Shown piece after piece: positions 25,497 to 33,628 of a stretch of 64,000 bases of DNA; within the stretch, counting starts at the first letter, position 1; every line of letters starts with the position of its first letter. Made by a program: the position numbers and the translations under genes. The DNA lies in NCBI RefSeq assembly GCF_021129305.1, contig NZ_JAJOMB010000006.1, forward strand, positions 124,001 through 188,000. Direction: 5' to 3'. The stretch comes from Kineosporia babensis (GTDB lineage: Bacteria > Actinomycetota > Actinomycetes > Actinomycetales > Kineosporiaceae). The notes beneath the pieces are model-generated. The model was not told the DNA's origin. It saw only the letters and a list, made by a program, of their open reading frames with translations, and ran no database searches.

Positions 25497-25537
25497 GTCG
25501 TTGGAATCCCGTCTTTTCAGGGGCGGGAGGATGTCAA
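25400..25537 (+). ncRNA. Predicted omega (reRNA) scaffold and IS right end
   Basis: In TnpB elements the guide RNA scaffold overlaps the tnpB 3' end and ends at the right boundary. Here a terminal hairpin (CCCGTC 25508-25513 with GGCGGG 25522-25527, one G-T pair) is followed by AGGATGTCAA, a right-end form common in actinobacterial TnpB elements. The guide would start at 25538 with GGGTTCCAGAGCAACG, which is epimerase sequence. The 5' boundary given is approximate. Confidence 0.6.
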
Positions 25538-26329
25538 GGGTTCCAGAGCAACGGACGACGACGACGAGGTCAGTTCACCTGCGCGGGGAACGTCCGGGCA
25601 GGTGTAAACCTGCAACCAGCGATACGTTTCGTCGGCCCGCAACTCCACACAACGTCCGTCGGGTGCTCGCAGGCGGTGATGAATCTGTCCGTCGACCACG
25701 TCCAGGCCGCCATAACAATGATTGAGAACGGCACCGCTTAAGGATAAATGGCGGGGCTCGGCCGGACGAGAGCCGTTCGGCAGCAGGCGTTCGTCGAGGT
25801 CCAGAACCTGGCCGGCCGGAACTTCGAGAACCAGGTCGTGCATCGGGACGTCGCCTATACGCAGGTACGGGTGGAAGCCGAGCGCGACCGGGGCACGACG
25901 CGTCCCCAGGTTCTCCACTGCAGTTCGGACATGCAGGCCGTCGTTGAGAGCCCGGTAGATGATGGTCAGATCCACCTCGAACGGATAGCCCGGATCGCCC
26001 GACACGCTGATGCGCAGCCGGGCCAAGTGCGGGGAGACGTGGTTGACGTCGAAGGGACGCGAGCGCACCAGGCCATGATTGGCGTTGTTGCGCTCGGGTT
26101 CGTCGATCGTCAGCTGCTGTTCCTCGCCGTCCAGCCGCCAACGGCCGTCACGCACTCGGTTCGGCCAGGGGAAGAGCACCGCTCCGGCTGCGTGCGGTGC
26201 CGGTTGCCCGGCCGGGTATCCGTCCACGATCGGGCAGCCGTCGACCTCAAGTCCTTGGATGCCGCCACCGTGCGGGTCGATCCAGGCCCGGGTGGCGCCG
26301 TTGCGGGAGACGAGTTCGATCGGGTTCAC
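25517..26329 (-). pseudogene. Aldose 1-epimerase (GalM-like), truncated by the IS insertion
   Basis: From GTG 26329 the frame encodes 264 native residues of a mutarotase that interconverts alpha and beta anomers of aldoses. Recognisable parts are GAVLFPWPNRVRDGRW, ERNNANHGLVRSRPF (catalytic His), ALGFHPYLRIGD (second His) and YGGLDVVDGQ. The catalytic Glu region RSVALEP-like (SVALEP) is the last native sequence; the frame then runs six residues into the IS and stops at 25517. The missing 37 C-terminal residues are found at 23895-24008. The gene lies 20 nt after the phytase-like gene and upstream of a sugar kinase, indicating an interrupted sugar-use operon. Confidence 0.9.
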
Positions 26330-26349
26330 CCGGGCAGCGTAAGACCGAG

Positions 26350-27522
26350 CTAGTTGCGCCCGTAGGTGAGGCCGAGCGCGATGACCTGGGTGACCTCTTT
26401 CTCGTTGAAGTTGTTGTCGGACACCAGCACGACCGTCTGCGTGCCGTCCTTCAGCCTCGGCCCGAACGTGATGCCCTCGACGTTGTCCACCACCGGCAGG
26501 CCCTTGACCGAATCCAGGTCCAGCAGCAGCTTCTTCGACATCGGCCGGACGTCGTCGGTGAGGGTGTCGCGGCTCAGGACGTTGGTGGCGCGCTGGGGTG
26601 AGGCCAGGTAGATGCGCACCTTCCACTCGTTCTCGGCGTACACCGAAGCCCGCTCGATCACCAGGAGGTTGCCGTCGTCCAGGGCCAGAACATCGGTCAG
26701 GCCGTTGGTGTCGGTGGCGGCCCCGGCCTGGAACTGCTTCTCCAGCGGGTAGGCGAACTGCGCCTGGGGCCGCTGGGTCTTCAGGTCGTAGCGGGTGATC
26801 CGGGTCAGCGCACCCTTCGCCACGCTCGGCAGCGCACCGTCCTGGTACAGCGGATCTTCCATGGCGGTGTACAGCGTGCGGCCGTCACGCGTGATCGAGA
26901 GTCCCTCCAGCGCCATGTTGCGCCGCGGGCCCACTTCCTGCGTGTTCACGTGGAACTGCGGCGGCTGCTCCGCCTGGCCCAGGTACGTGCCGCTCGGGCT
27001 GGCCGAGCGCAGCCACGGGTCGGCCAGCGCCGTGCCGTCCGCGCCCACCACCCGCTCGCCTTCGCTGGTCCACCAGAGGTTGCCGCTGCGAGGGTCCACC
27101 GCGATGCCCTCGGCGTCCGGCGCGATGGTGCCCTTGGCCGCGTCGGTGGCTGGGAAGGTGGAGCCGTCCTGGTCCAGCAGCGGCTTGGTCCCGGTCAGCT
27201 GCACCGGGCCGAGCTTGCCGTTCTTCAGGCCGATCTCGGCTGTGTAGAACCGGGTCGGGGCCAGCGCTGATCGGTCGTCGCTGATCAGGTAGTAGGTGCC
27301 GGACCGGGCGTCGTAGCTGATCCCGGAGAGGCCACCGACCGGCGTCGAGGCGTACGTGGTGCCGAACGGGATCTGCTGCTCACCAAGGAAACGCAGGCCG
27401 GTCGGCTGCCTGGCCGGCGCGTCGGCAGCCGAGGCGGCGTTCGGAGCCACCGTGGCAACCGTCAGGAGCGCAAGGGCCGCGAGACAGACCCGGACGGGAC
27501 GGGCGAAAGATGAGATCGTCAC
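26350..27522 (-). CDS. Secreted esterase-like/phytase-like beta-propeller protein
   Basis: The 390-residue exported protein has a signal peptide (ARPVRVCLAALALLTVATVAPNAASA) and a domain of the phytase-like/esterase-like family: GGLSGISYDARSGTYYLISDD, DAEGIAVDPRSGNLWWTSEGE, MALEGLSITRDGRTLYTAMED and VEGITFGPRLKDGT. These repeats form a beta-propeller thought to bind calcium and act on phosphoesters or esters; true phytase activity is not established. GTG 27522 is chosen so that a normal signal peptide starts the protein; TTG 27555 is an alternative. It is the first gene of the interrupted sugar operon. Confidence 0.78.
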   Translation of the reverse strand: MTISSFARPVRVCLAALALLTVATVAPNAASAADAPARQPTGLRFLGEQQIPFGTTYASTPVGGLSGISYDARSGTYYLISDDRSALAPTRFYTAEIGLKNGKLGPVQLTGTKPLLDQDGSTFPATDAAKGTIAPDAEGIAVDPRSGNLWWTSEGERVVGADGTALADPWLRSASPSGTYLGQAEQPPQFHVNTQEVGPRRNMALEGLSITRDGRTLYTAMEDPLYQDGALPSVAKGALTRITRYDLKTQRPQAQFAYPLEKQFQAGAATDTNGLTDVLALDDGNLLVIERASVYAENEWKVRIYLASPQRATNVLSRDTLTDDVRPMSKKLLLDLDSVKGLPVVDNVEGITFGPRLKDGTQTVVLVSDNNFNEKEVTQVIALGLTYGRN

Positions 27523-27821
27523 CCGCCAATGCCAGCTGGGCCCGGTGCCCGGCAATCGTCCGGGACGTGGAGGCCCGGTGAACGGCTGCTGCCGTCATCA
27601 GCAGTTGGAGAAAGCGGTGGGGATGGTGGCGGCGCTCTGGGCACCGGCCACGGCGAGGTCTGCGCGGCGGTCACCGCTTTGGTGAGCGGCCCTCACGCAG
27701 CGAGACCACGCTGATCCGGCGGAGTGACGACCACCGCACCAACTGTCGGGGATGCAACGTCCACCCGGCAACGGACGTCCGTCGGCGGTTGGAGCAAACG
27801 GTTTCCGAGGGGGGAACTTTT

Positions 27822-28634
27822 ATGTCCTGGTCGTCGCCGCAACACCAGCAACCGGGTGGGTGGACCGATGAGAGGCAACCGGGGGCGGGCCAGCAGTACC
27901 GGCGGCCGATGCAGGTAGCGGTCCGGGCCCGGGGCGTACGCAAGATCTACGGCCGGGGCGCCTCCGAGGTGGCGGCGCTGCGGGGGATCGACGTGGACTT
28001 CGAGCAGGGGGCGTTCACCGCGATCATGGGCCCGTCCGGCTCCGGCAAGTCGACGCTCATGCACGTGCTGGCCGGTCTGGACGTGGTCACCGACGGCCAG
28101 GTCTGGCTGGGGGAGACCGAGCTGACCGGGCTGAACGACGCCAGGCTGACCCGGCTGCGCCGCGACCGGATCGGGTTCGTCTTCCAGGCGTTCAACCTGA
28201 TCCCGGCGCTGAGTGCCAAGGCCAACATCGAGCTGCCGCTGACCCTGGCGCGGCGCAAACCGGATCAGGGCTGGTACGACTCGATCGTCCGGCGTCTCGG
28301 TCTGACCGAGCGCCTGCAGCATCGTCCGGCCGAACTGTCCGGCGGCCAGCAGCAGCGGGTGGCGATCGCCCGGGCTCTGCTGCCGCGCCCCGATGTGGTG
28401 TTCGCCGACGAGCCCACCGGCAACCTGGACTCCACCGCCGGCGCTGAGGTGCTGAGCATGCTGCGTTCCAGCGTGCGCGAGGCCGGGCAGACCGTGGTGA
28501 TGGTGACCCACGACCCGGTCGCGGCCACCTACGCCGACCGCGTGGTGCTGCTGGCCGACGGGGCGGTGGCCGGTGAGCTGTTCAGCCCGACCACCGACAG
28601 TGTTCTGGACGCGCTGCGCCGGCTGGGGCGCTGA
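27822..28634 (+). CDS. ABC transporter ATP-binding protein (MacB/LolD type)
   Basis: The 270-residue ATPase has Walker A (GPSGSGKST), Q-loop (FVFQAFNLIPALSA), signature (LSGGQQQRVAIARAL), Walker B (VVFADEPTGNLDS) and H-loop (VMVTHDP). These motifs, especially VFQAFNL and ADEPTGNLD, identify the MacB/LolD/FtsE class, which powers extracellular or envelope processes rather than import. A non-conserved Gln/Pro-rich N-terminus of about 30 residues precedes the domain. ATG 27822 has GAGGGGGG upstream. The permease gene follows after 2 nt. Confidence 0.9.
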   Translation: MSWSSPQHQQPGGWTDERQPGAGQQYRRPMQVAVRARGVRKIYGRGASEVAALRGIDVDFEQGAFTAIMGPSGSGKSTLMHVLAGLDVVTDGQVWLGETELTGLNDARLTRLRRDRIGFVFQAFNLIPALSAKANIELPLTLARRKPDQGWYDSIVRRLGLTERLQHRPAELSGGQQQRVAIARALLPRPDVVFADEPTGNLDSTAGAEVLSMLRSSVREAGQTVVMVTHDPVAATYADRVVLLADGAVAGELFSPTTDSVLDALRRLGR

Positions 28635-28636
28635 CC

Positions 28637-31171
28637 ATGTTTTCACTCAGCCTTGCGCAGTTACGCAGCCAGGCCCACCGGCTGGTCGCCACCGCTGTGG
28701 CCATCGTCATCGCGGTCGGTTTCGTGGTGGCCACCCTGGTGCTGAACGACTCCTCCCGCCAGACCGTCCTCGGGGCCCTGGCCAGCCAGTACCTGCACAC
28801 CGACGTGGTGGTCGCACCGGACGACACCGGCGAGGTCGCGCCCCAGACGCTGGCCAAGGTCGCCAGCGCGATCACCGGTAACCCCGCGGTGGCCGCGCTG
28901 ACCTTCGACAGCAGCACCTACGTCAGCGCCCGCCTACCGGGCCGCGCGGCCTACCAGTTCTCCCAGGTCACCGGGCTGGCCAACGACGAGGTGCTGCGCT
29001 GGCAGAAACTGGAGGAGGGCAGTTGGCCCAGCGAGCCGAACCAGATCGTCACCGCGGTCGGCCGTGACCTCGAGGTCGGCTCGGTCGTGGAGATCCGGAT
29101 CTTCGGCGCCGAGCCCGGCCAGGAGACCGTCCAGGCCACGGTGGTCGGCCTGACCGAACGCTCCTCCGACATCGCCAGCATCGGAACTCCGCTGTTCTGG
29201 GCAGCCTCGGACCAGGCCCGGGCCTGGGGCGCGACGTCCGGGGGTGCCCTGCGAGTGGCCGCGACAGCCGGCACCACGCCGCAAGACCTGGCCCTGACCG
29301 TCCGGCAGACCATCCAGGAGATTCCGGAGACCGAAGGACTGAACGTACGCACCGGCGAGCAGGAAGCCGAGGCGCTGGCCGATGCCCTCACCTCCGACAC
29401 GGCCGTCCTGGCCAACGTACTCCTGGTCTTCGCGGCCATCGCGGTGTTCGTCTGCGCCCTGGTCATCGCCAACACCTTCTCGGTACTCCTGGCCCAGCGG
29501 GTACGAGAACTGGCTCTGCTGCGCGCGGTCGGGGCAGGAGCCGGGCAACTGCGGATCAGCGTGCTGACCGAATCTCTGGCGATCGGGCTGATCGCCTCAC
29601 TGCTCGGCCTGCTGGGCGGGCTCGGCGTCGCGGCCGGGATCTCCGCCCTGGCCGCCCGCTACGAGACCCCCGTCCCGCTGGCCGGGATCACGATCACCTG
29701 GCCACCGCTGGCGATCGGTCTGGCCGTGGGCGTCGTGGTCACGGTGATCGCGGCGTTCATGCCGGTCTGGAAAGCCACCCGAATCTCACCGATGGCCGCG
29801 ATGCGTCCGCTCGACGATGCCCCGGTCCGCAGCGGTGGTGGCCTGATCCGCCGGCTGCTGGGCCTGCTCCTGCTGATCCCAGGGGCCGGAGCGATCTGGT
29901 GGGGCCACCAGGAGTACGCCCTTCACGCCGTGATCGGCGGCGGGATGGCCACGTTCCTGGGCACCCTGCTGCTCGCCCGCTGGCTGGTTCCGCTCCTGGT
30001 CTCCCTGGTCGGCCGGATCGTCGGCCCGGCCGGACAGGTTCCAGGTCGGCTGGCCGCACTGAACGCCACCCGTAACCCTCGCCGCACCGCCGCCACCGCC
30101 ACTGCACTGATCGTCGGAGTCACGCTCAGCACCACGATCGTCTCGGCCGCGGCCACCGTACGCGCCTACGGCGTATCGGAGATCGACGAGACCTACCCGA
30201 CCGACGTGGCAGTCTCGGCGGGCCAAGGTTTCCCGGACGACATGCTGAACACCGTCACCGCTCTGCCCCACGTGCAGGCTGCCTTGACCGTGACCTCGGC
30301 CTACCTGGAGATCGGCCGCGGACGAGGGGAACGGGACAGCCAGAACGTCCAGGCGATCAACCCGCAAGAGGCGAGCCAGGTGATGCGGGCGGTCGGGCAG
30401 GACATGCCCACCGACGGCACGATCGTGTTCCCGAGCTGGGGATCGGACGAAGGTGGCTGGGACTACGCCGACGGCGACAAGATCACCCTGTGGGCCGGTC
30501 AACGCAAGGTCGAGCTGACCGTGCGCCGGGGCAGCGACAACCTCAACGACGTCCGGATGAGCAGGAACGACCTGGCCACCCTGAAGACCGCCGACGCCGA
30601 GGTCTACGAGATCTGGGTCCGGCTGGCCGACGACCTGGGCAAGAGCGAGCGGGCCGATGCGGTCGACGCCATCGCCCGCGCCTCGGCCGACGCGGACCCC
30701 GACAGCACCCTGGGCGGTTCGGCCGAGGCCCGGGTGTCCGCCGACGAGTTCCTCGACACCATGTTGCTGATCGTGCTGAGCCTGCTCGGGGTGGCCGTGA
30801 TCATCGCGGTGATCGGCGTCGGCAACACGATGGCCCTGTCGGTACTGGAACGACGACGCGAATCGGGCGTCCTCCGAGCCCTGGGCCTGACCCGGAGCCA
30901 ACTGCGCTGGATGCTGCTGTGGGAAGCGATGCTGATCGCCGCGGTGGCCTCGGCGATCGGGGTAGCGCTGGGTGCCTTCTACGGAACTGGCGCGGTGACC
31001 AGTCTTTTCCGGCTGCTGAACTCCGACGGCAGCGACGTGCCCGCGGTGATCCCGGTCGGCCAACTGGCAGCGATCCTGATCGGCGCCACCCTCTCCGGTG
31101 CGCTCGCATCGGTGCTGCCGTCCCGGCGGGCGGCCAAGGTCTCACCGGTCGAGGCCATCGCCTCGCTCTGA
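28637..31171 (+). CDS. ABC transporter permease, FtsX/MacB-like with two FtsX domains
   Basis: The 844-residue membrane protein has one N-terminal helix (LVATAVAIVIAVGFVVATLVL), a large extracytoplasmic domain, and then two FtsX cores (roughly residues 250-395 and 690-840) joined by a second extracytoplasmic domain. The FtsX signature RVRELALLRAVGAGAGQLR occurs in the first core and ERRRESGVLRALGLTRSQLR in the second. Such duplicated permeases partner LolD-type ATPases to export lipoproteins, peptides or to sense antimicrobials. No two-component system lies next to it, so the substrate is unknown. Confidence 0.88.
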   Translation: MFSLSLAQLRSQAHRLVATAVAIVIAVGFVVATLVLNDSSRQTVLGALASQYLHTDVVVAPDDTGEVAPQTLAKVASAITGNPAVAALTFDSSTYVSARLPGRAAYQFSQVTGLANDEVLRWQKLEEGSWPSEPNQIVTAVGRDLEVGSVVEIRIFGAEPGQETVQATVVGLTERSSDIASIGTPLFWAASDQARAWGATSGGALRVAATAGTTPQDLALTVRQTIQEIPETEGLNVRTGEQEAEALADALTSDTAVLANVLLVFAAIAVFVCALVIANTFSVLLAQRVRELALLRAVGAGAGQLRISVLTESLAIGLIASLLGLLGGLGVAAGISALAARYETPVPLAGITITWPPLAIGLAVGVVVTVIAAFMPVWKATRISPMAAMRPLDDAPVRSGGGLIRRLLGLLLLIPGAGAIWWGHQEYALHAVIGGGMATFLGTLLLARWLVPLLVSLVGRIVGPAGQVPGRLAALNATRNPRRTAATATALIVGVTLSTTIVSAAATVRAYGVSEIDETYPTDVAVSAGQGFPDDMLNTVTALPHVQAALTVTSAYLEIGRGRGERDSQNVQAINPQEASQVMRAVGQDMPTDGTIVFPSWGSDEGGWDYADGDKITLWAGQRKVELTVRRGSDNLNDVRMSRNDLATLKTADAEVYEIWVRLADDLGKSERADAVDAIARASADADPDSTLGGSAEARVSADEFLDTMLLIVLSLLGVAVIIAVIGVGNTMALSVLERRRESGVLRALGLTRSQLRWMLLWEAMLIAAVASAIGVALGAFYGTGAVTSLFRLLNSDGSDVPAVIPVGQLAAILIGATLSGALASVLPSRRAAKVSPVEAIASL

Positions 31172-31198
31172 GGCCGGTTGCGAACTGTGGACGAGCGG

Positions 31199-31226
31199 GT
31201 CAGGGGACGTTCCCACGTCCCCTGAC
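31199..31226. terminator. Perfect 12-bp hairpin after the ABC operon
   Basis: GTCAGGGGACGT (31199-31210) and ACGTCCCCTGAC (31215-31226) form an uninterrupted 12-bp stem with a TCCC loop, 27 bp after the permease stop. It is probably a terminator although no T-tract follows; because it also lies 38 bp before the next start, an operator role is possible. Confidence 0.5.
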
Positions 31227-31263
31227 GTTCGGGTACCACCAGGTAGTGGTGGACGATGTGCCC

Positions 31264-32034
31264 ATGATCGAGAAAGTGTCGTTCCCGAGTTCACTGGGCC
31301 CCGCGCTCGCCGGCGTGCTGGAGGTGCCGGACGGGCCGGTGCGCGGTTGGGGAGTCTTTGCCCACGGGTTCACCCTGGGCAAAGACTCGCCCGCCGCCAC
31401 CCGCGTCTGCCGGCGCCTGGCCCGCGAAGGCATCGGGATGCTGCGCTACGACAACCTGGGCCTGGGCGACTCCGAAGGCGACTGGGGTGACGGATCGTTC
31501 ACCGTCAAGATCGACGACACCATCCAGGCCGCCCGGTTCATGGCCGAACGGGGAACCCCGGTGGAACTGCTGGTGGGCCATTCCTGGGGCGGCGCCACCG
31601 TGATCGCCGCCGCCCGCCAGACCCCAGGCATCCAGGCCGTGGCCACCGTGGGCGCCCCGGTGGACCCGAGCCGGGTGGAACGCCACTACGACGCGGTGGT
31701 CGAACGAGTCCTGGCCGAGGGCGAGGCCGAGTGGTTCATCGGCGGCAAGGCCCTGACCCTCAAACGCGCCTTCGTGGAGGACGTCCGCGCCGCCGAACTG
31801 CGCGATCGCATCCGTGACCTGCGCCTGCCCCTCCTGGTGATGCACTCACCCACCGACAACACCGTCGGCATCGAGAACGCCAGCGAGATCTTCCAGATCG
31901 CCCGCCACCCGCGCAGCTTCGTCTCCCTGGAAGGCTCCAACCACTTCCTGACCGGCTCCGGTGAGGCTGACCGGGCCGCCCGCCTGATCAGCGCCTGGGC
32001 CGACCCGTACCTGGGGCGTTCCGCGGCCCTGTGA
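31264..32034 (+). CDS. Alpha/beta hydrolase
   Basis: The 256-residue serine hydrolase has the nucleophile elbow GHSWGG (Ser about residue 104), an acid in HSPTDNTVG and the histidine in GSNHFL, giving a full triad. The N-terminus FPSSLGPALAGVLEVPDGPVRGWGVFAHGFTLGKDSPAATRV is typical of the hydrolase part of OsmC-fused proteins, but no OsmC domain follows here. The substrate is unknown. ATG 31264 is used; GTG 31258, two codons earlier, is equally possible. It is convergent with the DUF234 ATPase gene (1 bp gap). Confidence 0.8.
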   Translation: MIEKVSFPSSLGPALAGVLEVPDGPVRGWGVFAHGFTLGKDSPAATRVCRRLAREGIGMLRYDNLGLGDSEGDWGDGSFTVKIDDTIQAARFMAERGTPVELLVGHSWGGATVIAAARQTPGIQAVATVGAPVDPSRVERHYDAVVERVLAEGEAEWFIGGKALTLKRAFVEDVRAAELRDRIRDLRLPLLVMHSPTDNTVGIENASEIFQIARHPRSFVSLEGSNHFLTGSGEADRAARLISAWADPYLGRSAAL

Positions 32035-32035
32035 A

Positions 32036-33514
32036 TCAGTTGGCCCGGTAGAGATCGTCCACGCCCACCAGAACGATCTCAGGATCTCCCTGCGCCGCTT
32101 CCTGCAACTGCTCAGAGAATCCGCCCGCGCCGTAACAGACCAGTTTGGCCGTCTCCGCGCCGTGACGACCTTGGGCCGTGAGCAACTGACGAATATGCCG
32201 CAGTCGCTCCAGGTGCCCCAGCCCCATCGGCTCGGCGTACTTGGCTTCACCGATGGCCATCAGGTAGGGGCGGTCATCGTCGTCCAGTCCGGTGGTGACG
32301 ATGTCGACCTCGTGACTGGTGCGGGCCGCCGGGTCGTTCACGGTGCCACTGGTGACGTCCGAGGGATAGTCGCCGAAGAATTCCGGACCGGCGAAGTGCC
32401 TGGTCCACTGGCGGGCGATGCGTTCGAAGTGTGGGCCCATCACGTTCCCGGTGAAGCGACGCTGACTGCGCTGCCACAACCGGGTTGCGTCCCGGGCCTG
32501 TCCCAGGTCGCTCCAGATCGGGCGCATCACCGCGTGGTAGAAGGTCACGAGCGGTTCGGCGATCCGGAACGTGGTCCGATTGTCCTTGAAGGCGTCCGGC
32601 TCTCGGGTGACCAGACCGCAATCCATCAGCACCGTCAGCGGATGAGCCAGGTCGCCGGACTTACGGCCCAGATAGGAGGCAATACCCCCGCGGTGGGTGT
32701 TGCCGGCCGCAATGGCTCCCAGAACCGAATGATAGAGGCCGGTATCGTGCAGTTCCGCTTCGACCGCGAGCAGGTACCGGGCCTCACGGAAGAGCGGAGT
32801 GGTGGGGGACAGCACCGTTCGCACGACCCACGCGTCGAAGTCTTCGGGGCCGGCCGGGGCGTCGTCACGAGCGAACTCCCGGCGGTAGGCGGGAGTCCCA
32901 CCGACAACGGCGTTGACCTTCAGCGCGGTGAGCGGGTCGGTGATGCCCCAGAACTGCGCGGCGAGGAGGTGATCGAGGGTCGGAACGACGAGCTCGAGTC
33001 CGGCCCGGCCCCGAAGCGGGGCGTTACCGCTGAGCAGACGCCCCATGAAGGACATGGCAGATCCGCACAACAACAGACTGACCTGACTGTTGTCGCGCTC
33101 GGGGCGCAACGGCGCCAGAGCGTTCTGAATGATCGAGGGCAGCTGCGGGTTGGCCTTGACCAGGTAGGGAAATTCGTCGATGACGACCGGGATCCGACGC
33201 TCGCGCCCCAGCGCCAGCAGGGCGTCGACCGCAGCGTGCCAGGTTTCGAAGGTCAGCGGGGCCGGGGCATCGAGGTGGTCGGCCAACGCTGAGCCCAGCC
33301 GGGTCAAGGACTCGCGGTCGGTCGCCTCGTCGGCAGCGAAGAAGAAACCGCCGGTCGCCTGGCAGAGCGCGCGCAGCAGGAACGTCTTGCCCTGACGCCT
33401 GCGGCCGGACACCACTCCCAGCCGAGCGCCCGAAGGTGAGGGATCTGTCGCGAAGGAGGTCAGGGCCTCCCATTCACGATGGCGGTCGAACATCTCAGCG
33501 GGGCGTTCCAGCAC
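32036..33514 (-). CDS. AAA ATPase with DUF234 nuclease-like C-terminus
   Basis: The 492-residue protein is an ATPase_2/archaeal-type STAND-related ATPase. Walker A is GRRRQGKT (residues about 37-44) and Walker B is VVIDEFPYL. The middle contains a winged-helix (GIASYLGRKSGDLAHPLTVLMDCGLV). The C-terminal DUF234 region keeps a PD-(D/E)xK-like arrangement (EVDIVTTGL ... AIGEAKYAEPMG). The family is mobile-like and scattered in bacteria and archaea; function is unknown, with nuclease activity an inference. GTG 33514 follows AAGGAGG by 4 nt. The upstream 40 bp are unusually AT-rich for this genome. Confidence 0.78.
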   Translation of the reverse strand: MLERPAEMFDRHREWEALTSFATDPSPSGARLGVVSGRRRQGKTFLLRALCQATGGFFFAADEATDRESLTRLGSALADHLDAPAPLTFETWHAAVDALLALGRERRIPVVIDEFPYLVKANPQLPSIIQNALAPLRPERDNSQVSLLLCGSAMSFMGRLLSGNAPLRGRAGLELVVPTLDHLLAAQFWGITDPLTALKVNAVVGGTPAYRREFARDDAPAGPEDFDAWVVRTVLSPTTPLFREARYLLAVEAELHDTGLYHSVLGAIAAGNTHRGGIASYLGRKSGDLAHPLTVLMDCGLVTREPDAFKDNRTTFRIAEPLVTFYHAVMRPIWSDLGQARDATRLWQRSQRRFTGNVMGPHFERIARQWTRHFAGPEFFGDYPSDVTSGTVNDPAARTSHEVDIVTTGLDDDDRPYLMAIGEAKYAEPMGLGHLERLRHIRQLLTAQGRHGAETAKLVCYGAGGFSEQLQEAAQGDPEIVLVGVDDLYRAN

Positions 33515-33628
33515 GCAGCCTCCTTCGTAACTCCATCTATCATAACTTAACCTATGAGAGGTGCCTCACTCTCCTGCGGCAAGGGCGGCCGATGGTGCAG
33601 CAGACAGTTGTCAGGCAATGCTGGTCCC

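Larger units (their letters stand above)
24009..25537 (+). mobile_element. IS200/IS605-type element with tnpB only, inserted in an aldose epimerase gene
   Basis: The boundaries are deduced by rejoining the split epimerase: flank 24008 joins 25538 with the reading frame kept. The element is 1,529 bp. Both flank/element junctions share GTCAA (24004-24008 on the left, 25533-25537 at the right end), and no longer target duplication is needed, as expected for Y1-transposase elements that insert 3' of a short target motif. Subterminal hairpins lie near each end. No tnpA is present, so mobilisation would depend on a transposase in trans. Confidence 0.88.
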
